From: Chitinophaga pinensis
GTDB lineage: Bacteria; Bacteroidota; Bacteroidia; Chitinophagales; CAMDFR01
Length of the DNA: 64,000 nt
Assembly (NCBI GenBank): GCA_945897725.1
Contig: CAMDFR010000009.1
Location: 1-64,000, forward strand
Direction of reading: 5' to 3'
Below the pieces are notes generated by a model. It saw only the letters and a program-made list of their open reading frames with translations. It had not been told where the DNA came from and did no database searches. The position numbers and the translations under genes were made by a program. Below, piece after piece: positions 35,560-43,273 of the stretch. Each line of letters begins with the position of its first letter. Positions within the stretch are counted from its first letter, which is position 1.

Positions 35560-35975
35560 TCAAGAAAACTGTCTATTGCTAAGACATAACTTTCAAGTCC
35601 AAATCCTGCAATAACACCTTTACAAACACCGGTAATCATGGATTGATGACGAAACTCTTCGCGCGCCATTGGGTTAGATATATGTACCTCCACCACAGGT
35701 GTTTTGATGGCAGCAATGGCATCTCTAATGGCCACAGAAGTATGTGTATAGCCACCTGCATTTAGGATGATTCCTTTGTATTTTTTCTTCTCAGTTTCTT
35801 GTAATTTATTGACAATCTCTCCTTCCACATTACTTTGATAATAGCTTATTTCACAATCAAAATAAGCTTCTTTGATCTCTTCGATAAAATCATTCATACT
35901 TGTTTCTCCATAGATGTCTTGCTCTCTTGTACCCACAAGATTTAGATTTGGACCATTGATAATTAAAACTTTCAT
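35556..35975 (-). CDS. aroQ: 3-dehydroquinate dehydratase, type II
   Basis: 139 residues, normal for the dodecameric type II enzyme of the shikimate pathway. GPNLNLVGTREQDIYG carries the conserved Arg and Tyr, NAGGYTHTSVAIRDAI the Asn/His region, and EVHISNPMAREEFRHQS the substrate loop. Third gene in a minus-strand run with the HsdR-N-like gene and plsC. Overlaps glmM tail-to-tail by four bases. Confidence 0.97.
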   Translation of the reverse strand: MKVLIINGPNLNLVGTREQDIYGETSMNDFIEEIKEAYFDCEISYYQSNVEGEIVNKLQETEKKKYKGIILNAGGYTHTSVAIRDAIAAIKTPVVEVHISNPMAREEFRHQSMITGVCKGVIAGFGLESYVLAIDSFLD

Positions 35976-36012
35976 GTAAGATTTGTATTAGTTAAATTTA
36001 GAAAATATTTAT

Positions 36013-36792
36013 TTAATAGACTTTGTAGCCAAATGGATAATGTTTTTTCAAATGGATCAACATTTCACTCTTGACCACATTCTTCAAATTTTCCATATCC
36101 TTATCAATATCCGTATAATGTGTCATTTCGATAGGATCACTCCAATAAACATGAATAACACCAGGTTTTAATAAAAAAACATTTCGATTCCATACTTCTC
36201 CAGCTCCGATGATGGTCATCACCATGATGGGTAATTGGGTGGGTATGGCGAGTCTAAATGCCCCATCATGAAAGTGTTTTAACAAGGCTGAGGTATTGTT
36301 ACTGGTACCTTCTGGAAATACGACTATGCTAGCCCCTTCTTTGGCTTTCACATAAAGTTGTTCCATACTCCATGCCCGATGGTTTTTATCTTCTCGGTGC
36401 ACAGGAATATATAATTTCTCTAATAAAAAGCCTAAAACAGGCCATTTGAGCACTTCTGCTTTACCGATATACTTTTTATAATTCTTTATCACAGAACCAG
36501 AAATCAATGCATCTAGATAAGAACGATGATTTCCGACAAAAATCATTTGTCGAGTAGAGTCCACCCGCGCTTTGTTATGCTCCACTATTCGAATACCCCA
36601 CAAAAACAATACGATGGTTGAAATATGAGGCGGCAGGAAATGTACTTTGTACAATAAGCTTTTATTGCCAGACATTACGCATATATAGATTATTGGAAAG
36701 GCCAATAACACAATAAGCCAAAAAATGAATGCACACCAAATAGTCCACAACACATAAAAAGGAAAGAGTAAAACGTCGATTATTTTTTTCAA
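36013..36792 (-). CDS. plsC: 1-acyl-sn-glycerol-3-phosphate acyltransferase
   Basis: 259 residues. An N-terminal membrane region (about 5-40) is followed by motif I GNHRSYLDA (H-x4-D), a basic VHREDKNHRAW segment, and motif III VFPEGTSNNT. It adds the second acyl chain to lysophosphatidic acid in phospholipid synthesis at the inner membrane. It directly abuts the HsdR-N-like gene upstream (ATG next to the stop) and precedes aroQ by 37 bases. Confidence 0.92.
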   Translation of the reverse strand: MKKIIDVLLFPFYVLWTIWCAFIFWLIVLLAFPIIYICVMSGNKSLLYKVHFLPPHISTIVLFLWGIRIVEHNKARVDSTRQMIFVGNHRSYLDALISGSVIKNYKKYIGKAEVLKWPVLGFLLEKLYIPVHREDKNHRAWSMEQLYVKAKEGASIVVFPEGTSNNTSALLKHFHDGAFRLAIPTQLPIMVMTIIGAGEVWNRNVFLLKPGVIHVYWSDPIEMTHYTDIDKDMENLKNVVKSEMLIHLKKHYPFGYKVY

Positions 36793-37227
36793 TTATTGAT
36801 AATTTGGGATATCTTGAATTTCTATGAGTTTACCGGCATCATTTGTAGCGATAAGGGTTGTTACCCCATTGGAAAGCACAAAATATTTTGCCTGCAGTGT
36901 TTGATTATAGGTCATTATTTGCTCTATGGTCGTAAAATCAATCTTCACTTTTGAAGCCTTACACTCGCAAATGATGGAAACATGGCCTTCTTTATCAAAA
37001 ACAACAATATCAGATCTTTTGTTGGTTTCATTTACTTGAATCCCATGTTCTGTTTTTACAAGACCAGTTGGATACGATTTATCCAGAATCAGGTAGTGCA
37101 ATAAATGCTGACGAACAAATTCTTCAGGTGTAAGAATCACAAAGCTTTTTCGACATAGGTCAAAAACTTCATTTTTTCCAGCACGCTCTCGTATTTGAAA
37201 ATGATACTTTCCTAGTGGTAAAGTCAC
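36793..37227 (-). CDS. Standalone HsdR N-terminal-like (PD-(D/E)XK) protein
   Basis: 144 residues. Begins MTLPLGKYHFQIRERAGKNE; RSDIVVFDKEGHVSIICECKA has the Asp...ExK pattern of the restriction-endonuclease fold, here D-x-15-E-C-K, as in the N-terminal domain of type I restriction HsdR subunits. There are no helicase, HsdM or HsdS genes around it. The whole gene is this domain, a form widespread in Bacteroidota. Nuclease activity is plausible but unproven. Tightly linked to plsC. Confidence 0.82.
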   Translation of the reverse strand: MTLPLGKYHFQIRERAGKNEVFDLCRKSFVILTPEEFVRQHLLHYLILDKSYPTGLVKTEHGIQVNETNKRSDIVVFDKEGHVSIICECKASKVKIDFTTIEQIMTYNQTLQAKYFVLSNGVTTLIATNDAGKLIEIQDIPNYQ

Positions 37228-37332
37228 AAATGATTCTTTTTTCTGAGTAAATGTATTTATTTTGCAGTAATAACTCTAATAATTCCATGGATAGCTTGTT
37301 CGTGGAATGCATAAACCCAGCATATAACGCTT

Positions 37333-38103
37333 ATGAAAACGAAAAATGACATTATCAATAACTGGTTGCCGAGGTATACTGGCACTTCATTGGATCAATT
37401 TGGCGACTATATTTTGTTGACAAATTTCGATAAGTATGTTCAGATGTTTGCTGCGATGCACAATGTGCCTATCATAGGTGAAGACAAGCCAATGTCAAAT
37501 GCTACCTCTGATGGCATCACCATTATTAATTTTGGGATGGGAAGTCCAAATGCAGCCACTATCATGGATTTGTTAGGTGCTATTAAACCTAAAGGAGTCT
37601 TGTTTCTTGGCAAATGTGGTAGTCTAAAGGACAGCATTGGTTTAGGTAATCTTATCTTGCCGATTGCCGCGATTAGAGGTGAAGGTACCTCCAACGATTA
37701 CTTCCCACCAGAAGTGCCTGCCATGCCCTCTTTCGCCCTTCAGAAGGCAATCTCCACGACCATTCGCGACTACAATCAGGATTATTGGACTGGTACTGTG
37801 TATACCACCAATCGTAGAGTTTGGGAACACGATGACCAATTCAAAATCTATCTAAAGAAAATTCGAGCATTAGCCATTGATATGGAAACGGCTACTCTAT
37901 TCACCACTGCCTTTTATAACAAAATACAAATCGGTGCGCTCCTATTAGTCAGCGATCAACCGATGACTCCTGAGGGTGTCAAAACAGAAGCCAGTGACCT
38001 AGCTATTACAACAAGTTTTGTGGACATGCATTTGGATGTAGGAATTCAATCATTGAAACAACTAAAAAATAATGGACAGACGATAAAACATCTGCGTTTC
38101 TAG
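37333..38103 (+). CDS. amn: AMP nucleosidase, short form
   Basis: 256 residues. Nucleoside phosphorylase-like core: INFGMGSPNAATIMDLL, GVLFLGKCGSLKDSIGLGN, the acidic IDMETATLFTTAF with the catalytic Glu, and VSDQPMTPEGVKTEASD. It hydrolyses AMP to adenine and ribose 5-phosphate. It lacks the long N-terminal domain of the E. coli enzyme, as is usual in Bacteroidota. Divergent from the HsdR-N-like gene. Confidence 0.9.
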   Translation: MKTKNDIINNWLPRYTGTSLDQFGDYILLTNFDKYVQMFAAMHNVPIIGEDKPMSNATSDGITIINFGMGSPNAATIMDLLGAIKPKGVLFLGKCGSLKDSIGLGNLILPIAAIRGEGTSNDYFPPEVPAMPSFALQKAISTTIRDYNQDYWTGTVYTTNRRVWEHDDQFKIYLKKIRALAIDMETATLFTTAFYNKIQIGALLLVSDQPMTPEGVKTEASDLAITTSFVDMHLDVGIQSLKQLKNNGQTIKHLRF

Positions 38104-38165
38104 TTGCTTTCCATTTTAAAATGCTAGTAGAATAGTATAGTTGGATAAGTTCTTTGTTAATAAAC

Positions 38166-38711
38166 TTATAGAAGATATTTTTTCTTATAGACTTCCCATA
38201 ATACAATTCCTGCACTCACGGAAATATTAAAACTATGTTTCGTCCCAAACTGTGGTATTTCAATACATCCATCAGATATGTCGATGATCTGTTGATCCAC
38301 TCCTTTTACTTCATTACCAAATACTAAAGCAATTTTCTGCGACAGACCGATTTGCATATCTTGTAGCATCACACTTGCCTGTGTTTGTTCAATGCAATAC
38401 GTTTGATATCCTTCTTCCTTCAGGGCTTCATACGCCAAAAGTGTGGATTCAAAATATTTCCAATGCACTGTCTCCGAAGCGCCCAAAGCAGTCTTTTGAA
38501 TATCTCTATGTGGTGGTGTTGCCGTGATACCGCATAGATAGATGGCCTCTACTAAAAAAGCATCTGCGCTTCTAAACACAGAGCCTACATTGTAGAGGCT
38601 CCGAATATTGTCTAGGACAATAATTACAGACATTTTTTTTGCTTCTAGAAACTCTGCTGGCTGCAGTCGCTGAAGCTCATCTGTTGTCCATTTTCTATTC
38701 TCTTCCATCAT
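38166..38711 (-). CDS. TrmH/SpoU-family RNA 2'-O-methyltransferase
   Basis: 181 residues with the SPOUT motifs: motif 1 VLDNIRSLYNVGSVFRSADA, motif 2 LVFGNEVKGVDQQIID, motif 3 CIEIPQFGTKHSFNISVSAG. The trefoil knot binds SAM; the target is a tRNA or rRNA ribose that cannot be identified from the catalytic domain alone. It has no separate RNA-binding N-terminal domain. Downstream of the FAD protein gene by 26 bases, in one transcription unit with dapF. Confidence 0.9.
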   Translation of the reverse strand: MMEENRKWTTDELQRLQPAEFLEAKKMSVIIVLDNIRSLYNVGSVFRSADAFLVEAIYLCGITATPPHRDIQKTALGASETVHWKYFESTLLAYEALKEEGYQTYCIEQTQASVMLQDMQIGLSQKIALVFGNEVKGVDQQIIDISDGCIEIPQFGTKHSFNISVSAGIVLWEVYKKKYLL

Positions 38712-38737
38712 TTTCTTTCATTACTTTGGTGGATATT

Positions 38738-40132
38738 TTAAGATCTATTGGTATCCAATATATGTATTGCCAGCCTTTCTGCTTGATCTCGCAACTCATT
38801 CACAGCCGTGCTTTCCCACAATACACCTTTTAAATTCCCTCCCAGTGTATATAAATGCTTCATGCTTTGTGCTTCACGGTTCAACACTTCAAAGCTAGAA
38901 GGATTGGCATTAATACCGATGCGTAATGGATCCTGTGTGATATAGCCCTTTTCAATTGCTTTTTTTAGAAGGAGATGACCTGCCTTTTCTAAATTTGTTT
39001 CTGGACCGGTACAATTAATCACTCTTGCCACTTTTATAGTTCTTTCTTGATTTAGTCTTTTATCATAATAACGAACGCTGCAGTCATTTTCATTTCTTTC
39101 AATATCAATTATTTTTCCTGCAACAATGTGCAGTTTATTATGAATTCGCAATTGTTGAATATAATCATGAATATGCAATGGAATGCGATGTCGAGCAAGG
39201 CCCCAAAGATGTCGAAGTCTGCCCATAAAAACCTTCTTCTCTTTATCACTTAGCGCCTGCCAAATCTTTTGTGTATAGGGTCGCAGAGAATCGATAATAG
39301 GCTCTGCTGATAACCCGAATTTCTTTATTTTTTTAATGTGCTTATTGAATAAATGTAGAATACTCAACAAATCTATTTTTGAAGGCAATTCATTTGCCAA
39401 ATCTTTGTATTGAACGCCAATATGTCGATGGGGTAAAATATTGAAACCATTATTAGAAATAGAATATATCTCATTGCTAAATCCTTTTTCGTGCAAGCCA
39501 ATAATGGTATCTACCATGGTAAGTCCATTACCAATGATAAAAACGGGAAGTGAGGAGTCTAAGTTAGTGACAGTTGATTCCTTCCAAGGATTTTGAAAAT
39601 AAAATTCACTTTCATAAAAGGCAGTATTGTTGATCTTTACATTTCCTGGAGTATGATTGCCTGTTGCGATCACACATTCATCCACCACTATTTCAATGCC
39701 ATCCTTAAGATATAACTTTATCCCATCATCTATATATTCTATATCCGTTGCTGCATCGCACATTCGAGTGATCTTACATTGCTTTGTTTCGGCCTCTTGT
39801 AAAGCTTCCTGCCATATATTTTGAAGATACGCTCCATATAAATATCTAGGCAAAAATGATTGAGATAAAATGTTTCTATCACTATCAGAAAAATCTTTTT
39901 GTTGAAGTACCCATTCGAGGAAATGTGCTGTATCATGTTTAAAGGCACTCATTTTTTCAGTGACCACATTTAACAAATGTTTCTTAGAATATGGGGTATA
40001 AGCAATGCCCTTGCCGGTATCAGCAGAAGGATCAATCATTATCAGTTCCATCGCTTCTGTGGTGTTCCTAATCAAATGAACCGCTACCATTGTTCCCGAG
40101 AAGCCACAACCTATAATACCTATTTTTTTCAT
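38738..40132 (-). CDS. FAD/NAD(P)-binding protein (NAD_binding_9 type)
   Basis: 464 residues. The FAD-binding loop is KKIGIIGCGFSGTMVAVHL; a second dinucleotide loop is in VFIIGNGLTMVDTIIGL, and ATG(N) follows as VIATGNHTPGNVK. The DPSADTGKGIAY region is typical of the YdhS-like/NAD_binding_9 group, which includes proteins of unknown oxidoreductase function. No signal peptide. It sits between dapF (20 bases upstream) and the TrmH gene. Confidence 0.85.
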   Translation of the reverse strand: MKKIGIIGCGFSGTMVAVHLIRNTTEAMELIMIDPSADTGKGIAYTPYSKKHLLNVVTEKMSAFKHDTAHFLEWVLQQKDFSDSDRNILSQSFLPRYLYGAYLQNIWQEALQEAETKQCKITRMCDAATDIEYIDDGIKLYLKDGIEIVVDECVIATGNHTPGNVKINNTAFYESEFYFQNPWKESTVTNLDSSLPVFIIGNGLTMVDTIIGLHEKGFSNEIYSISNNGFNILPHRHIGVQYKDLANELPSKIDLLSILHLFNKHIKKIKKFGLSAEPIIDSLRPYTQKIWQALSDKEKKVFMGRLRHLWGLARHRIPLHIHDYIQQLRIHNKLHIVAGKIIDIERNENDCSVRYYDKRLNQERTIKVARVINCTGPETNLEKAGHLLLKKAIEKGYITQDPLRIGINANPSSFEVLNREAQSMKHLYTLGGNLKGVLWESTAVNELRDQAERLAIHILDTNRS

Positions 40133-40152
40133 CTTGTATTGAAGCTTTATTT

Positions 40153-40944
40153 TTAAATATTAATTTGCCCTTCAAATACCTTAACGGCTGGACCTATTAA
40201 AAAAATATCTACATAACAATTGTCTGTGAATTGATGTACAAATTTCACTTCTAATGGACCACCTAAAGTTTGTACATAAAAATGAGAGACTGCATTCTTA
40301 ACTTTTAAGCTAGTGGCAATGGCAGCAGCTGTTACGCCAGTTCCACAAGATAATGTTTCTTCCTCCACCCCTCTTTCGTATGTTCGCACCTTTATTTGAT
40401 TATCAGCAATGATTTGTACAAAATTAACATTGGTTCCTTCCTTGCTAAATTCATCATTATATCTGATTGCTTTACCCTGCTCTACAACATTGATACGGTC
40501 AACATCTTCCACAAATATTATATAATGAGGCGAACCAGTATTCAGAAAATAATCTGCAGAACGCTCCTCAACTGTATGCACCTCGATCATCTGTAATTCA
40601 ATGCTATCATTATTCACAATGGAAGCATGATGTATCCCGTCCACAGCCATAAAGCTTGTCCTTCCCTGCTGAATTAAACCTAAGGATTGGGCAAACGAAA
40701 CAATACATCTTCCACCATTACCACACATACTACTCTCCATGCCATCTGCATTAAAGTATAGCATTTCAAAATCTAAATGCTGAGCATGTTGCAAAAGAAT
40801 CAAACCATCGGCACCAATACCAAACCTCCTATTACAAAGACTTTCAATTAAAACATTATCTTGTCTATTGAAACTATTTGAACGATTATCGATCATGATA
40901 AAATCGTTTCCAACTCCCTGGTATTTACAAAAATTGATGAGCAT
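40153..40944 (-). CDS. dapF: Diaminopimelate epimerase
   Basis: 263 residues. The two catalytic cysteines are in MCGNGGRCIV and LSCGTGVTAAA, the hallmark of this PLP-independent epimerase, and KYQGVGNDFIMID opens the protein. It makes meso-diaminopimelate for peptidoglycan and lysine. Leads the dapF-FAD-trmH run; divergent from the htrA gene, separated by about 110 bases. Confidence 0.97.
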   Translation of the reverse strand: MLINFCKYQGVGNDFIMIDNRSNSFNRQDNVLIESLCNRRFGIGADGLILLQHAQHLDFEMLYFNADGMESSMCGNGGRCIVSFAQSLGLIQQGRTSFMAVDGIHHASIVNNDSIELQMIEVHTVEERSADYFLNTGSPHYIIFVEDVDRINVVEQGKAIRYNDEFSKEGTNVNFVQIIADNQIKVRTYERGVEEETLSCGTGVTAAAIATSLKVKNAVSHFYVQTLGGPLEVKFVHQFTDNCYVDIFLIGPAVKVFEGQINI

Positions 40945-41025
40945 AGGCTAGCTTAATTATTGTTAAATAGAAAAACAGTGCAAGTTAAAAAATATTAATC
41001 AACAACAAACTGTTAAAGGAAGCGT

Positions 41026-41033
41026 TAAATTTG
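41026..41033 (+). promoter_or_regulatory. -7 promoter element of htrA
   Basis: TAAATTTG matches TAnnTTTG, 22 bases before ATG 41055. This argues against an upstream TTG at 41031 as the start codon because it lies inside the element. Confidence 0.55.
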
Positions 41034-41054
41034 TTACAGAAAAAAGACAATATT

Positions 41055-42557
41055 ATGAATCGTAAAAACTTGAGTATCATTTTTACTATTGCTTTCTTGA
41101 GTTCTTTCTTAGGAATGACTGCATTCAATAGATACAAACAGCTGAATGGGCCTTCAGAACAACCCAATAAAGAAATTCAGGTATCTTACCAGTTACCCGT
41201 ACAGCCTATTTCCTATAGCAATGCTGTTCCCTTTGACTTTACCGAAGCGGCTGCAAAGAGTACAGATGCGGTGGTGCATATTAAAACAAAGATCAACCCA
41301 TCTCAGTCTGCAACCAAGGGTAAAAGAAATCCATATCAAGATATGTTTGGTGATGAGTTTTATCGTCTTTTTGGTGATCCTAATGCTTCTAATTTACCGC
41401 AAGAAGCTTCAGGAAGTGGGGTGATTGTTGATGCTTCGGGCTATATAGTGACCAATAATCATGTGGTGGAAGATGCGGATGAAATCGAAGTAACCTTACA
41501 TAATAATAGTGTCTACAAAGCAACAGTGGTCGGAAAGGATAAAGATTTTGATTTGGCGGTGCTAAAGATTGAAGCTACCAATATTCCATGTATCACTTTT
41601 GGCAATAGTGATTCAGTGAAGGTAGGCCAATGGTGTCTTGCTGTTGGAAATCCTTTCAATCTCACTTCTACGGTTACCGCTGGAATCGTTAGTGCCAAAG
41701 GAAGAAATATAAACCTACTAGTAGGCAATGGCGGCAATGGTGGAAACACGGCCATTGAATCATTTATTCAGACCGATGCGGCAGTTAATCCCGGTAATAG
41801 CGGAGGTGCCTTAGTCAATACTAATGGAGACTTAATTGGTATCAATACTGCCATCGCATCAACAACGGGTGCCTATGCTGGCTATTCATTTGCGGTTCCT
41901 TCCAACTTAGTTTTCAAAGTGTACAACGATCTCAAAAATTATGGAGTCGTGCAAAGAGGCTATTTAGGGGTAAACATCAGAAGTGTTGATAATGCACTAT
42001 CTAAGGAACTGAGTTTAAAAAACATAGAAGGTGTTTATGTAGATAATGTAATCAAGGAAAGTGCTGCTGAAGAAGCTGGGATCAAGCCCAAAGATGTTAT
42101 CACAAAAATCAACAACGCTGTCATCAAAACAGCACCAGAACTGCAAGAACAAGTTGGAAGATATAGACCAGGTGATAAGATTTCGGTTGAATTTATTAGA
42201 GATGGCAAAGCCCAGTCTGTCAATGTAATTCTAAAGAACAAATTTAATAGCACCAATCTTGTAGATGATGGTAAAGATTTCATAAAATTATTAGGAGCAG
42301 ACCTAACAGCACTCAGTAAATCAGAAGCCATGCGATTTGGACTTCAAGGTGGTGTGAAAGTGAGTAATCTGAAAGAAGGAAAATTAAAACAATACACAGA
42401 AATTGGCAATGGTTTTATCATCTCCTATATGAATGAAAAGCCAATCAGTTCAGTAGATGAAATCGCAGGTATTATGGCCTCTAAAAAAGGAAATATCACT
42501 ATTGAAGGGATTTATCCAGGCAAGCCTTATTCTTTCTTATATGCTATTAAAATGTAA
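41055..42557 (+). CDS. HtrA/DegP-type periplasmic serine protease with two PDZ domains
   Basis: 500 residues from ATG 41055. An N-terminal membrane anchor or signal at about 5-25 precedes a trypsin-like domain with His in TNNHVVEDADE, Asp in DFDLAVLK and Ser in VNPGNSGGAL. PDZ1 follows at about 290-375 (GVVQRGYLGVNIRSVD, IKPKDVITKINNAVI) and PDZ2 at the C-terminus. Likely quality control of misfolded envelope proteins. Its own promoter and a strong bidirectional terminator flank it. Confidence 0.94.
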   Translation: MNRKNLSIIFTIAFLSSFLGMTAFNRYKQLNGPSEQPNKEIQVSYQLPVQPISYSNAVPFDFTEAAAKSTDAVVHIKTKINPSQSATKGKRNPYQDMFGDEFYRLFGDPNASNLPQEASGSGVIVDASGYIVTNNHVVEDADEIEVTLHNNSVYKATVVGKDKDFDLAVLKIEATNIPCITFGNSDSVKVGQWCLAVGNPFNLTSTVTAGIVSAKGRNINLLVGNGGNGGNTAIESFIQTDAAVNPGNSGGALVNTNGDLIGINTAIASTTGAYAGYSFAVPSNLVFKVYNDLKNYGVVQRGYLGVNIRSVDNALSKELSLKNIEGVYVDNVIKESAAEEAGIKPKDVITKINNAVIKTAPELQEQVGRYRPGDKISVEFIRDGKAQSVNVILKNKFNSTNLVDDGKDFIKLLGADLTALSKSEAMRFGLQGGVKVSNLKEGKLKQYTEIGNGFIISYMNEKPISSVDEIAGIMASKKGNITIEGIYPGKPYSFLYAIKM

Positions 42558-42577
42558 AAAAAATATAGCAAAACATG

Positions 42578-42608
42578 AAAAAGGCGAGCCATATGGCTCG
42601 CCTTTTTT
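42578..42608. terminator. Bidirectional terminator between htrA and ppa
   Basis: AAAAA, GGCGAGCC (42583-42590), loop ATAT, GGCTCGCC (42595-42602), then six Ts. Perfect 8-bp GC-rich stem between convergent genes. Confidence 0.93.
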
Positions 42609-42610
42609 GT

Positions 42611-43234
42611 TTATTTATTTTGCTCCCCTATATAATTTTCATAATCAATACAACTTAAATTGATAATTTCATGAGCAACTTTTCGATTGTAAACATCTGA
42701 AACATAGCATTGACGTGGTTCCTCGCCTGGTATATTTTTATAAGTCAAGAAATAATGTCGTAGACGATTGGTAATTTCTGCGGGTAATTGATCTAAGTCC
42801 GTCAAATGTCCGTAGATAGCATCTCCAACCAACACAGCTATAATTTTATCATCTGCTTCATGGTTGTCGATTAAGCGTAAACCTCCTATTGGTATTGCCT
42901 TTAGAATAATATCACTTCTATATATTTCTCTTTCACTTAAAACGCAAATATCTAGAGGATCTCCATCTCCCTTTTTCACTTCAATGGTACTATGACTTCT
43001 AGCAAAAGATGCCACATGATCGCCACAATAGGTTTGTGGAATAAAACCATAAAGAGAAGGTATGACATTCGAAAATTTCTGAGGACGATCAATTTTAAGA
43101 TAACCAGAAGCTTTATCTATCTCATACTTCATGGTATCGCTAGGCAAAATTTCGATAAATGCTGTAACAATGTCTGGAGCCTCGTTACCTTTATCAATAC
43201 CATGCCATGGGTGTGCTTTATACTGTTGATTCAT
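42611..43234 (-). CDS. ppa: Inorganic pyrophosphatase (family I)
   Basis: 207 residues from ATG 43234 (MNQQYKAHPWHG); the upstream TTG at 43261 is less likely. It keeps the metal-binding acidic motif GDGDPLDICVL, plus FIPQTYCGDHV, EADDKIIAVLVGD and Y-K near YFLTYKNIPG. Hydrolyses PPi to drive biosynthesis. It follows the T9SS gene by 39 bases on the same strand and could be co-transcribed or have its own weak promoter. Confidence 0.92.
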   Translation of the reverse strand: MNQQYKAHPWHGIDKGNEAPDIVTAFIEILPSDTMKYEIDKASGYLKIDRPQKFSNVIPSLYGFIPQTYCGDHVASFARSHSTIEVKKGDGDPLDICVLSEREIYRSDIILKAIPIGGLRLIDNHEADDKIIAVLVGDAIYGHLTDLDQLPAEITNRLRHYFLTYKNIPGEEPRQCYVSDVYNRKVAHEIINLSCIDYENYIGEQNK

Positions 43235-43273
43235 TCTGTTAACATTTATTTTTTGTTTCAAACAAAGTAATTC

